64,000 nt of DNA from Drosophila miranda (taxonomy: Eukaryota > Arthropoda > Insecta > Diptera > Drosophilidae), in NCBI RefSeq assembly GCF_003369915.1, contig NW_022881625.1:744001-808000 (forward strand), read 5' to 3'. Position 1 is the first letter of the stretch. Each line of letters starts with the position of its first letter. The position numbers were made by a program, and so were the translations under genes. This document shows positions 21,116 through 32,151 of the stretch, piece by piece. A model generated the notes under the pieces. That model was given only the letters and a program-made list of their open reading frames with translations. It was not told the origin of the DNA and did no database searches.

Positions 21116-21398
21116 GGCTGGCTGTTGGTTTGTGTGTTGGCGATCTGCTGCCTGTTTGTTGTTTTTTAATTGAAAAGTCTCTTGTGTGTGTGTGTTTGTG
21201 TTTAATGTATTTATTGGCACTTTTATTCTCTTTTTGGTTTGTGATGTGGACGGGAGCAAAAGTTTGTCAAGGTAAGTAATGGGTGTGGTGGAGGAAGGGC
21301 GGCACGGCACGGCACGGCACACGACAGACACCACAAAAAGAAAACAGGGCAACACAGAAAAAAAACGTCAATGGCGACACGGCACAGATCGATAGATC
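21116..21398. promoter_or_regulatory. Short divergent spacer between gag G7 and the kinase
   Basis: On the - strand this is the G7 leader with GTGCC repeats (21302-21322), cut off at about 21390 so that the conserved 234-base block is missing. On the + strand, in the direction of the kinase, it carries the antisense splice donor CAAG|GTAAGTAATGG at 21271/21272. GATCGATAGATC stands directly before the kinase ATG. No TATA box is seen for the kinase. Any kinase promoter must therefore come from element sequence or lie within these 283 bases. Confidence 0.5.
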
Positions 21399-23438
21399 AT
21401 GTTCACCGAAAATGGAATCTTTCCCATAGGCGATGGCCTTTTGGATGTAGATGCCGAACGCTTTAACGGATTGCTCGTGTCGCATGACATCAACGAGATC
21501 TACGAGGTGGAACAGACGCCGTTTGCCAGGGGCAAATTCGCCGCCGTTCGCCGTGCCATTCACAAGAACACGGGCTCCCATTTCGCGGCAAAGTTCTTGA
21601 AGCGACGCCGACGCGCACAGAGCAGCGACAAGGAGATCAAACACGAGATCGCCGTCCTAATACTCTGCGAGGGCGAGGAGAACATTGTCAATCTGAATGC
21701 GGTGCACGAGACCCGTTCGGACACAGCCCTGCTGCTGGAACTGGCCACTGGTGGCGAGCTGCAGACCATACTGGACAACGAGGAGTGCCTGACAGAGGCC
21801 CAGGCCCGCCACTGCATGCGAGAGGTGCTGAAGGCTCTCAAGTTTCTCCACGACCGATCCATTGCCCACCTGGACCTCAAGCCACAGAACATTTTGCTCG
21901 CCGGCGAGCGTATAGAAGATGGCCTCAAGCTCTGTGACTTTGGGATCTCGCGCGTTGTGTGCGAGGGCATCAATGTCCGCGAGATGGCCGGCACACCCGA
22001 CTCCGTGGCCCCCGAGGTGCTCCAGTCCGAGCCACTCTCCCTGCTGACGGACATCTGGTCCGTGGGCGTTCTCACCTATGTCTTGCTCTCCGGCTTCTCG
22101 CCCTTTGGCGGGAACACCAAGCAGGAGACCTTCCTCAATATCTCGCAGTGTGCGCTCACCTTTCCGGACAACCTATTCGGTGGCGTCTCGCCAGTGGCCA
22201 TCGATTTCATACACCGCGCATTGCGAATTAAGCCAAACGATCGCATGAGTGCCGCTGGATGCCTGGAACATGTCTGGCTGAAGGATGAGAGCTCGATGGA
22301 TAGACAAATGTATCTGCAGGCTCAGAGCGATGCTGAAGAGGAAGAGGAAGAGGAGGAGAAAGAAGACGACCTTGAGGATGAGGAAGTGGAGAAGCCAGTG
22401 GCCGAGGAGAAGGCAGAGGAGCAGGAACAGCAGCAGCAGTCACAGGAACAACAAAAGCAACAGAAGCCAAGCAGTGGCAGCAACAAACCCACGCACAATG
22501 GCCACCATCGGGCCCACAGCAATGGGAGCAGTAGCAGCATCTCAAAAATACCCATTGCCACCGGGAAGCTCCTGGGAAGCCCCATAAGCAGCACCAGCAC
22601 CAGCACCAGCACAGAGACAGCCATACACACGCTGACCAGCAATGGACACGGACAGAGCAACACGGTCTGCCTGTCCGCCAAGCCCACTCAGATCGTGACA
22701 CCCACACGTCGAGCCTCCGACTCGGACAAGGAGAACACATACACGGCGACATTTGTGAAGAAGCCCCCGGTGCAGGCCACCATCCAGCTGGGCAGCAACG
22801 GCCTCGACGAGTTCGCCACAGTGGTGGCCACCCTGACACTCTTTCCCGATGCGCCCACCACACCGAAAGTGATCCGCAAGGCACCCACGGGAGAGTCCCA
22901 TGGATCGGCCACCTCGGTGAAGGCTCTGGTCAAGAAGTTTCAGCTGGAGGAGACGCTAGTCTGCCCCGGACACAGCAGCACCAGCAGCCACAACGGCCAC
23001 AGTCCCGTCAACGGGTGCGGCGGCAGTAGCGGGAGCAGCAACGGCAACAATATGCGACGCAGTGCAGGGGGAAACAGCAGCAACATCAGCTACTCGGCAG
23101 CAGCCGCGACAGCAGCACGAATGAACAGCATTCGCCGCGCCTCCGACCCGCTGATGGCCGTCTATAAGAAGCAGCCACAGAACAGCGGCGCCAGCAGCAA
23201 TAGTTCCAGCAGCAACAGCAACAATCCCAGCCCCGGCAGCAGTCCCAGCTCGGGCAGCACGGCCACCCTGCTCCTGAATAGCCATCGCCTGGCGTCCGCG
23301 TCCGCGTCCGGGCCAGCCAGCACGGTCGCCAGCACCGCTGTAGCCTCAAGCAGCAGCACCAAAGCTACTGCCACTGCCCACCATCTGCACCACCACCACA
23401 TGCACCACGACAACACGAAAAACGGCCAAAACACATGA
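21399..23438 (+). CDS. Drak: DAPK-related Ser/Thr kinase, intronless copy (Drak-like)
   Basis: The 679-residue open frame encodes a Ser/Thr kinase of the DAPK/DRAK family (Drosophila Drak, vertebrate STK17), which phosphorylates myosin regulatory light chain in epithelia and acts in apoptosis-related pathways. Visible elements: nucleotide loop FARGKFAAV (residues 42-50, first Gly replaced), ATP lysine K65 in FAAKF, αC glutamate E83, catalytic loop HLDLKPQN (157-164), DFG 180-182, APE 204-206. The family-typical GTPDYVAPE reads GTPDSVAPE here, so Y202 and Y210 are Ser. The domain ends near 295; a Glu-rich stretch (about 314-345) and a long Ser/Gln/His-rich tail follow. There are no introns, suggesting a retrocopy. 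Roughly the last nine residues and the stop come from element tail sequence, so the native C-terminus is lost. Expression is unknown. Confidence 0.88.
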   Translation: MFTENGIFPIGDGLLDVDAERFNGLLVSHDINEIYEVEQTPFARGKFAAVRRAIHKNTGSHFAAKFLKRRRRAQSSDKEIKHEIAVLILCEGEENIVNLNAVHETRSDTALLLELATGGELQTILDNEECLTEAQARHCMREVLKALKFLHDRSIAHLDLKPQNILLAGERIEDGLKLCDFGISRVVCEGINVREMAGTPDSVAPEVLQSEPLSLLTDIWSVGVLTYVLLSGFSPFGGNTKQETFLNISQCALTFPDNLFGGVSPVAIDFIHRALRIKPNDRMSAAGCLEHVWLKDESSMDRQMYLQAQSDAEEEEEEEEKEDDLEDEEVEKPVAEEKAEEQEQQQQSQEQQKQQKPSSGSNKPTHNGHHRAHSNGSSSSISKIPIATGKLLGSPISSTSTSTSTETAIHTLTSNGHGQSNTVCLSAKPTQIVTPTRRASDSDKENTYTATFVKKPPVQATIQLGSNGLDEFATVVATLTLFPDAPTTPKVIRKAPTGESHGSATSVKALVKKFQLEETLVCPGHSSTSSHNGHSPVNGCGGSSGSSNGNNMRRSAGGNSSNISYSAAAATAARMNSIRRASDPLMAVYKKQPQNSGASSNSSSSNSNNPSPGSSPSSGSTATLLLNSHRLASASASGPASTVASTAVASSSSTKATATAHHLHHHHMHHDNTKNGQNT

Positions 23439-24108
23439 AATCCACACTTACCTGCCAATCACCAGACAGAGCTGCCCAGCAGGAAGCTGCCTCGCCATCA
23501 ACACTGACAATTTCTGCCAAAGGGAAGGAAAAGGAGGCCCCTTTCTGATGACGTTGCCGCCTGACCATGGCCGTGACGTCACGCCACTCCAAACATACTG
23601 CTGCCATTCTCCACTGGGTCGCACCCGTCTCTCATGCCAATTATGTGAGGGCGGGATGGCCTGGTGTTGAGCCGCCGGACGCCAGCAAATCCTGCAAAAG
23701 AAGAAGGAGAATCAGGAGAGAGGCTGCCAATAAACACATATACTCACCTGCAAACGCCTCTCACGCCAACACAAACCAGACAAGGGTCGCCAGCAACAGC
23801 ATCCAAACGCCGACAAGTACCTGCAAATAAACACAAATTAAAATCACGCCAAAGCAAACACCTCCTCAACTGGGTGGCCGGACCACCAGCCACTCAAAAC
23901 GCCGTTACAAATTGACGAACGTGGCCGAGGAGGCCAGGCCAATTCTACTGACAACGCATCCTGGGTGGCCGGACCAGCAGCCATTGGCATTTGGCCAACA
24001 ACAATACAATCGACAACGTATCCTAATGGCCGGACCAGCAGCCACTTGGATGCGGCCAATATCACGATTCGTTGGCATCACTTTTCGATGCCAATGCCAA
24101 CACACTGG
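23439..24108 (+). repeat. Type C tail downstream of the kinase
   Basis: Begins inside what is an intron-like segment of the opposite strand: the kinase is joined at about 23411 to GACAACACGAAAAACGG of a type C tail. On the - strand it shows further intron-like pieces (for example GTGAGTATATG ... TTCTTTTGCAG between about 23746 and 23692). AATAAA at about 23729 and 23825 could end the kinase transcript. The tandem-repeat zone begins near 23870. Confidence 0.7.
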
Positions 24109-25783
24109 ACAATGCATCTTCGGGTGGCCGGACCAGTGCCACTCGGTCTGCTGCACCAAACCAACAGACAGATGCAACGTGGGCGGCCGGACCAGAGCCG
24201 CTCGCCATCAACACCATCATTGCCCACGATGCACGCCAATACTCATAACCAGCCAGCCAATAAACAACACACAGGGGGACAACAGAGCCGGCCGGTATAC
24301 GGCGTAATGTTCGCATTGCGTTTGTTATGCCGGCCGGTGCTTCGTTGTAGTTGTCCTCCTGTTAGAAATAAAATAAATATAATTAATATGTTTATATGTT
24401 GTAAATGTATGTCAATTATCGTTTATTTTACCTCGCCCATAGTTTTAGTACTTGCCTGTGATATTAGGAATAAGTTTTTGTAAATTAATGTAGTTTTCTG
24501 TAGATAATTGTATATTTTTCGTAGTTTTCTAATTAGTTTTACCTTCTTACTCTTCTTCCCAACCTATCTGCCATTCCCATAATTCGCCTTGACACGTGGT
24601 ATTACCAAAAATACCACGCAAATACCAGACTATGACCGATAACACACCAAAAAGCCATTTCAAATTTAAAATGCATTTATCAATGCCCAGTGTGTTATCG
24701 GTCGCAAATTCGGCAATTTATGCCCCGCCAATTCCTCCCCTCCCCCTCCCCACTTCAAATGCCACTAAATTCCAAATGCGGTTGAGCAGGAGCAAAATTA
24801 ACACTGCCAACCTCCGCCACTCTGCCAAACGCCCCAATAAAGCCATTTCAACCGCCCATATGATGCTATGCGGTCGACTCTTCGGAGCGTCACGCGCCCG
24901 GATCGAAAGATCCGGAAGTTTACAGTATCCGGGCGGTTATACGGGAGCAGGCATTTATCCCCCCCCCCCCCCCCCCCCCCCCCATCCTATCCCATCCCCA
25001 ACAACAGAGCAGCCACTACACACAGCACAAACATAAGACACTGGCCACTAACCAACGACAACGACAACACACACAGCCACTAAAACAAACGGCTATTCCA
25101 ATTCTCCATTTCCTTCTTATCGGTGCTGCTGCCCTCGGACCACTTTCATCTCACTCAATATTGGGGTGAGTGAAAGTGGAACCGGGGGTGAGAGCACCGG
25201 TAAATGACGATCGGCGATCGGGCCAGTCGAGTTGAGGAGGAGAGTATGGGAGTTGGCGGACATGTGAGAGTACCACCATGAACCTCGTCCGCCACTCTCA
25301 TCTCGTCCACCCGCTCGAGAGGTCGCGATCGTCGGACGTGCCAAAACCGTTTCGTGTGGTTTTTTTGTGTGGCCGTTTTTCCGTTGTCTTGCTGTTGTGC
25401 TTTGTTTTCTTTTTTGTGGTGTCTGTCGTGTGCCGTGCCGTGCCGTGCCGTGCCGTGCCCCCGCTCCCTCCACTCGACAAACTTTCTGCTCCCCAATAAA
25501 TGTGATAAATTTTAATCGCCAATAAATAACATTAAGTTATGAAAACACAAACCTAACGAGAGACAAACTGTGTAAAGAGACAGAAAGTGCCAATAAATAC
25601 ATTAAACACAAACACACACACACAAGAGACTTTTCAGTAAGGGAAAACAACAAACAGACAGCAAATCGCCAATACACAAACTAACAACAACTATGACGAG
25701 AGGAATGGCCAGACGAGGGTCAACCAGACGCCACAGCGACGGCGGCAGAGCGGCCCGCAGAGGCGCCCTAGCAGCAGCAGCAG
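24109..25783 (+). other. Loop (spacer) between the inverted-repeat arms
   Basis: These 1675 bases are single copy relative to the palindrome. They hold one type A unit in + orientation: the end of the tandem-repeat zone (to about 24210), the GC hairpin arms near 24290-24340, an antisense intron, the 8-bp GTGGTATT hairpin at about 24597, the GAAA-loop hairpin near 24900, a 25-base C run (24959-24983), the conserved leader block (about 25110-25339), GTGCC repeats near 25433-25459, and the first codons of gag G12. The unit continues directly from the left arm, so the loop is the natural continuation of the array up to a fold-back point inside gag. Confidence 0.85.
25693..25783 (+). pseudogene. 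Gag G12, first 30 codons only
   Basis: ATG 25693 opens MTRGMARRGSTRRHSDGGRA and the Ala run, then gag homology stops at GCAGCAGCAGCAGCC where the right inverted arm starts. It marks the fold-back breakpoint. The leader before it is a distinct variant (AATAAATGTGATAAATTTTAATCGCC) shared with G8 at 53300. Confidence 0.85.
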
Positions 25784-26453
25784 CCAGTGTGTTGGCATTG
25801 GCATCGAAAAGTGATGCCAACGAATCGTGATATTGGCCGCATCCAAGTGGCTGCTGGTCCGGCCATTAGGATACGTTGTCGATTGTATTGTTGTTGGCCG
25901 CATCCGAGTGGCTGCTGGTCCGGCCACCCAGGATGCGTTGTCAGTAGAATTGGCCTGGCCTCCTCGGCCACGTTCGTCAATTTGTAACGGCGTTTTGAGT
26001 GGCTGGTGGTCCGGCCACCCAGTTGAGGAGGTGTTTGCTTTGGCGTGATTTTAATTTGTGTTTATTTGCAGGTACTTGTCGGCGTTTGGATGCTGTTGCT
26101 GGCGACCCTTGTCTGGTTTGTGTTGGCGTGAGAGGCGTTTGCAGGTGAGTATATGTGTTTATTGGCAGCCTCTCTCCTGATTCTCCTTCTTCTTTTGCAG
26201 GATTTGCTGGCGTCCGGCGGCTCAACACCAGGCCATCCCGCCCTCACATAATTGGCATGAGAGACGGGTGCGACCCAGTGGAGAATGGCAGCAGTATGTT
26301 TGGAGTGGCGTGACGTCACGGCCATGGTCAGGCGGCAACGTCATCAGAAAGGGGCCTCCTTTTCCTTCCCTTTGGCAGAAATTGTCAGTGTTGATGGCGA
26401 GGCAGCTTCCTGCTGGGCAGCTCTGTCTGGTGATTGGCAGGTAAGTGTGGATT
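25784..26453 (-). repeat. Right-arm copy of the type C tail next to the kinase
   Basis: Mirror of 23439-24108. On the + strand the intron-like segments are easy to read: TTTGCAG|GTGAGTATATG (about 26144) to TTCTTTTGCAG|GATTTG (about 26200), and GATTGGCAG|GTAAGTGTGG at about 26441. Confidence 0.7.
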
Positions 26454-28493
26454 TCATGTGTTTTGGCCGTTTTTCGTGTTGTCGTGGTGCATGTGGTGGT
26501 GGTGCAGATGGTGGGCAGTGGCAGCAGCTTTGGTGCTGCTGCTTGAGGCTACAGCGGTGCTGGCGACCGTGCTGGCTGGCCCGGACGCGGACGCGGACGC
26601 CAGGCGATGGCTATTCAGGAGCAGGGTGGCCGTGCTGCCCGAGCTGGGACTGCTGCCGGGGCTGGGATTGTTGCTGTTGCTGCTGGAACTATTGCTGCTG
26701 GCGCCGCTGTTCTGTGGCTGCTTCTTATAGACGGCCATCAGCGGGTCGGAGGCGCGGCGAATGCTGTTCATTCGTGCTGCTGTCGCGGCTGCTGCCGAGT
26801 AGCTGATGTTGCTGCTGTTTCCCCCTGCACTGCGTCGCATATTGTTGCCGTTGCTGCTCCCGCTACTGCCGCCGCACCCGTTGACGGGACTGTGGCCGTT
26901 GTGGCTGCTGGTGCTGCTGTGTCCGGGGCAGACTAGCGTCTCCTCCAGCTGAAACTTCTTGACCAGAGCCTTCACCGAGGTGGCCGATCCATGGGACTCT
27001 CCCGTGGGTGCCTTGCGGATCACTTTCGGTGTGGTGGGCGCATCGGGAAAGAGTGTCAGGGTGGCCACCACTGTGGCGAACTCGTCGAGGCCGTTGCTGC
27101 CCAGCTGGATGGTGGCCTGCACCGGGGGCTTCTTCACAAATGTCGCCGTGTATGTGTTCTCCTTGTCCGAGTCGGAGGCTCGACGTGTGGGTGTCACGAT
27201 CTGAGTGGGCTTGGCGGACAGGCAGACCGTGTTGCTCTGTCCGTGTCCATTGCTGGTCAGCGTGTGTATGGCTGTCTCTGTGCTGGTGCTGGTGCTGGTG
27301 CTGCTTATGGGGCTTCCCAGGAGCTTCCCGGTGGCAATGGGTATTTTTGAGATGCTGCTACTGCTCCCATTGCTGTGGGCCCGATGGTGGCCATTGTGCG
27401 TGGGTTTGTTGCTGCCACTGCTTGGCTTCTGTTGCTTTTGTTGTTCCTGTGACTGCTGCTGCTGTTCCTGCTCCTCTGCCTTCTCCTCGGCCACTGGCTT
27501 CTCCACTTCCTCATCCTCAAGGTCGTCTTCTTTCTCCTCCTCTTCCTCTTCCTCTTCAGCATCGCTCTGAGCCTGCAGATACATTTGTCTATCCATCGAG
27601 CTCTCATCCTTCAGCCAGACATGTTCCAGGCATCCAGCGGCACTCATGCGATCGTTTGGCTTAATTCGCAATGCGCGGTGTATGAAATCGATGGCCACTG
27701 GCGAGACGCCACCGAATAGGTTGTCCGGAAAGGTGAGCGCACACTGCGAGATATTGAGGAAGGTCTCCTGCTTGGTGTTCCCGCCAAAGGGCGAGAAGCC
27801 GGAGAGCAAGACATAGGTGAGAACGCCCACGGACCAGATGTCCGTCAGCAGGGAGAGTGGCTCGTACTGGAGCACCTCGGGGGCCACGTAGTCGGGTGTG
27901 CCGGCCATCTCGCGGACATTGATGCCCTCGCGCACAACGCGCTAGATCCCAAAGTCACAGAGCTTGAGGCCATCTTCTATACGCTCGCCGGCGAGCAAAA
28001 TGTTCTGTGGCTTGAGGTCCAGGTGGGCAATGGATCGGTCGTGGAGAAACTTGAGAGCCTTCAGCACCTCTCGCATGCAGTGGCGGGCCTGGGCCTCTGT
28101 CAGGCACTCCTCGTTGTCCAGTATGGTCTGCAGCTCGCCACCAGTGGCCAGTTCCAGCAGCAGGGCTGTGTCCGAACGGGTCTCGTGCACCGCATTCAGA
28201 TTGACAATGTTCTCCTCGCCCTCGCAGAGTATTAGGACGGCGATCTCGTGTTTGATCTCCTTGTCGCTGCTCTGTGCGCGTCGGCGTCGCTTCAAGAACT
28301 TTGCCGCGAAATGGGAGCCCGTGTTCTTGTGAATGGCACGGCGAACGGCGGCGAATTTGCCCCTGGCAAACGGCGTCTGTTCCACCTCGTAGATCTCGTT
28401 GATGTCATGCGACACGAGCAATCCGTTAAAGCGTTCGGCATCTACATCCAAAAGGCCATCGCCTATGGGAAAGATTCCATTTTCGGTGAACAT
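26454..28493 (-). pseudogene. Drak: Right-arm copy of the Drak-like kinase, with a stop codon
   Basis: Mirror of 21399-23438. Codon 184, just after DFGI, is TAG instead of TCG, splitting the gene into an N-terminal 183-residue frame and a downstream 493-residue frame. The break falls in the activation segment, so the N-terminal product would lack most of the catalytic core's C-lobe. This copy keeps the family-typical Tyr at 202 (GTPDYVAPE) and Tyr at 210, whereas the left copy has Ser at both, and it has Arg at 188 against Cys. One further difference lies in the C-terminal tail (Ala for Thr at about 655). Thus each arm carries private changes. A sequencing error at the stop is possible. Confidence 0.87.
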
Positions 28494-28777
28494 GATCTAT
28501 CGATCTGTGCCGTGTCGCCATTGACGTTTTTTTTTCTGTGTTGCCCTGTTTTCTTTTTGTGGTGTCTGTCGTGTGCCGTGCCGTGCCGTGCCGCCCTTCC
28601 TCCACCACACCCATTACTTACCTTGACAAACTTTTGCTCCCGTCCACATCACAAACCAAAAAGAGAATAAAAGTGCCAATAAATACATTAAACACAAACA
28701 CACACACACAAGAGACTTTTCAATTAAAAAACAACAAACAGGCAGCAGATCGCCAACACACAAACCAACAGCCAGCC
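28494..28777. promoter_or_regulatory. Right-arm divergent spacer between kinase and gag G7 copy
   Basis: Mirror of 21116-21398. It has the same truncated leader and the antisense donor, now on the - strand at about 28620. The T run after GACG differs by one base (T9 against A8 on the other arm). Confidence 0.5.
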
Positions 28778-31177
28778 ATGACCAGAGGAATGGCCAGACG
28801 AGGGTCAACCAGACGACACAGCGACGGCGGCAGTGCGGCCCGCAGAGGCGCCCTAGCAGCAGCAGCAGCAGCCAACAACACCAACACCAACACCGCCAAT
28901 AGCAGCAGCAGCAGCAGAGCCCTCGGCGCATGCGCCAACACCAACGCCCCAGCCAATGCAGAGCGCCGACGCCACAGCCTTCCATCGAGTGAGTACCCAG
29001 CCATTGCCATGGCCGATATATCCACGGCCACAGCCACTCCCCCCTCGAGACCCGTCACAAAAACCGCGCCAACCACAAAGAGAAAGGCCGAAAAGACGCC
29101 GCTCTCACTGCCACTTTTCCCGCCTCTCACGCTCTTGGAAGCACAAAACTGTTCAGGAGTAACGGGAGAGGGAGAAGACGGAGGAGAGCCGGCAAGCCGA
29201 CGCGCAAGAGCGGAGCGCCAAAACGGCCAACGGGCAGCCACACACACACACACACGACCGGATCGAACCTGTTGCGGGTCGAACCTGGTTCGAGTTCGAG
29301 CAGCGGGTCGATCCGTGCCAATGCCCAGCCTGCACAAATACCACCAATCCCACCAACACCAAAACGACGCCGCGCCCTCATCGACAGTGGGAGTGACGAT
29401 GAGGGTGAGGGTGAGAGGAAGCAGGCCAGACGACGGGGCCGCCATCACCAGCACCGGCAGCAGCGGCCGCCAATTGGGAAGCCGAAGAAGAAAAGGCAGA
29501 CACTGGAGGAGCTAGAGGCTATTGTCCGGGAGCAGTTGAGGCAGCACGAGCTGCGGCAGCAACAACAGAGGCAGCAGAAACGGACAACAAATACAGCCAA
29601 CACCAACACAGTTGCCGCTCCTGCCACTATGCCGCAATCTGCACAGCGAACACATGCCCCTGCCCCTGCCCATGCCCCTGCCACTACTATAAATGCCAAT
29701 AGCCAGACCCACAGCCATCACCAACATCGACAAAGGCCAATACATAGACAATCACCAGCCATTCACATAGACAATACTGACAATATCAATACAAATAATG
29801 ACGCCAACGCAATTACAATTACAAATACACCTGCCAAGACCAATACCAACACCACCACCGCCATCACCATCACAAACACCCCTGCCACTACCACCGACGA
29901 TGACATCCGGCACGGCGAATTCGGGCATCAGCCCAGCCAGGAACGTGGCTTGATGATCCTCATCCGAGGACTCTCCCACTCCATGCCGCCGGATTGGATT
30001 CGCAGCAGTATGCTGAACGAGTATGCTGTTCACGGTTCGGTTTGTAAGGGCAATCACCGATCGATTCGATCACAGCCGCCAATTCAATCTCTTTGAGGCT
30101 GAGATCGCCCCCAAACCGGACCGTGGCCAATGCGGGGTGTTGAAGCTGCGACGCCTGGGTGGGAGGCCCGTCACGGTTGAGAGACTTGGAGTCTCCCGTG
30201 ACCCTGCCCAGTGCCATCGATGTCAGGTGTTTGGCCACACCCGCGCATATTGTAGACGCGCTGCAGTTTGCATGAAATGCGCGGGTGGACACCTGACGAC
30301 GGAGTGCAGCAAGCCAAGGAACGTTGCTCCCAAGTGCGCCAACTGCCAGGGCCAGCACATCAGCGCCTACAAGGGCTGCAGCGCCTACAAGGCAGCCAGG
30401 CAGCGGCTCCTGGCCCACAGGGTCGCTGTCCAGGAGCATCGACGGCAGCAGCAGCAGCCTCAGCCAATACGGCAACAGCCACAGCCAATGCAGCAGCCAA
30501 TACAGCAGCAACAGCCAGCACATCGTATCCAGCAGCCACCACAACGTCACCAGCAGCCACTACAGCGACAGTTGCAGCAGCAGCCACCCACACAGCCACT
30601 CCACTCACAGCCGCAGCAGCAACGCCAACGCGGTCCGGGTCGGCAGCATCGGCAACAGCTACAGCATCGCGACCAAAATCCCCAGCCACTGGCCGAGGGG
30701 CGCCAATACCAAAGGGTCCAGCCGATGCAGCCGATCCCAAATCGTGCTCCGACGCCACGCCAACCCCAGCTACAGCAGCAGCCAGGCGTCCAGTGCGATG
30801 GGAGCTGTGCCCATAATCTGAAAAGATATGCCGGTAAAATTAGAGAGCTGGAAGAAAAACTGGCAGCAATTTCAACGAAACTGACAAACCTGCTGCAGGC
30901 AAGGGACGAGAGCACGGGAGGAGTGCCGCCACAACGGACAACAACAGCAGCAGCAGCATCCACACAGCCATCACCACGACCAGCACCAAATACGCACTTT
31001 GACGCCGCAGCCATATCGGAATCCGAACCCGATATGGACTGCGAAGCAATTAATGACGATGATGACGACGAGTGGACCGACCACGATCCATTCGACGATC
31101 TGGAGGGTCTGGGCCAAGTGTGGAGGGCCCAAATCGCCAGCGCACGCGAAAGCATGCGATCGGGCGGCGCCTATTGA
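28778..31177 (+). pseudogene. Right-arm copy of gag G7 (subtype 2)
   Basis: Same structure and the same two frame changes as 18716-21115. Differences are few: for example GRCC/PPIGK versus APIGK near 29468 and Lys for Thr near 30675. All three zinc knuckles and the subtype 2 acidic end are intact in the last frame (30023-31177). Confidence 0.85.
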
Positions 31178-31501
31178 TGTGCCCAATCGTCGATCCAGAG
31201 ACAGCCACTGCAACAAAGGAAAGAGACGTCAATACGGACAACAACGAAAAACGGCCAAAACACACAAAAATCACACGTACCTGCCAATCACCAGACAGAG
31301 CTGACCATCAAGAAGCTGCCTCGCCATCAACAATGACAATTTCCTGCCAAAGGGATGGAAAAGGAGGCCTTCTTTGATGACGCTGCCGCCTGACCATGGC
31401 CGTGACGTCACGCCAATCGGAACCAACAGCTGCCATTTCCAACGACGACACAGATGCTGGCGCCTGTTGCCGCTCCACTGGGTCACACCCGTCTCTCATG
31501 C
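31178..31501 (+). repeat. Right-arm type C tail at the tail-to-tail junction
   Basis: Mirror of 18391-18715, ending at the junction with the inverted gag G6 copy at 31501/31502. Confidence 0.7.
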
Positions 31502-32151
31502 CTGGCCTGCTTCCTCTCTCCCTCATCCTCATCTTCGCTCCCACTGTCGATGAGGGCGCGGCGTCGTTTTGGTGTTGGTGGGATTGGTGGCATTTGTGTA
31601 GGCTGGGCTATGGCTCGGATCGACCCGCTGCTCGAGCTCGAACCAGGTTCGACTCGCAACAGGTTCGATCCGGTCGTGTGTGTGTGTGTGGCGGCCCGTT
31701 GGCCGTTTTGGCGCTCCGCTCTTGCGCGTCGGCTTGCCGGCTCTCCTCCGTCTTCTCCCTCTCCCGTTACTCCTGAACAGTTTTGTGCGTCCAAGAGCGT
31801 GAGAGGCGGGAAAAGTGGCAGTGAGAGCGGCGTCTTTTCGGCCTTTCCCTTTGTGGTTGGCGCGGTTTTTGCGATGCGGCTCGAGGGGGAGTGGCTGTGG
31901 CCGTGGCTATATCGGCCATGGCAATGGCTTTGTACTCACTCGATGGATGGCTGTGGCGTCGGCGCTGTGCATTGGCTGGGGCGTTGGTGGTGGCGCCTGC
32001 GCCGAGGGCTCTGCTGCTGCTGCTGCTATTGGCGGTGTTTGTGTTGGTGTTGTTGGCTGCTGCTGCTGCTGCTAGGGCTCCTCTGCGGGCCGCTCTGCCG
32101 CCGTCGCTGTGGCGTCTGGTTGACCCTCGTCTGGCCATTCCTCTGGTCATG
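31483..32151 (-). pseudogene. Right-arm copy of gag G6
   Basis: Mirror of 17742-18410. A shortened C run near CTCGAG (about 31890) moves the frame, so the N-terminal frame ends near 31767 and the rest (31483-31794) is a separate frame. The left arm is open here. Confidence 0.8.

Larger units (their letters stand above)
468..24108 (+). repeat. Left arm of a 49 kb inverted repeat
   Basis: The 23.6 kb from 468 to 24108 reappear as the reverse complement at 25784-49443. Paired coordinates sum to 49892 near the centre and to about 49911-49922 towards the outer end, so only small indels separate the arms. The arms carry the same order: G1, G2, G3, G4, G5, a DINE-1, G6, inverted G7, the kinase and a type C tail. 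The arms are not identical: they differ by substitutions, homopolymer-length changes and a 40-base deletion at about 8720. A recent inverted duplication with later divergence fits; an assembly fold-back artefact cannot be excluded because the outer end touches the gap. Confidence 0.93.

Noticed and set aside
23438..23440. Taking the stop at 23438 as the native kinase C-terminus
   Set aside because: The last codons (NTKNGQNT) match element tail sequence in other units (GAAAAACGGCCAAAACACA), so the native end is missing.
468..24108. LTR retrotransposon or endogenous retrovirus
   Set aside because: There are no long terminal repeats, primer binding site, protease, RT, integrase or envelope; the gag type is of the jockey LINE clade.
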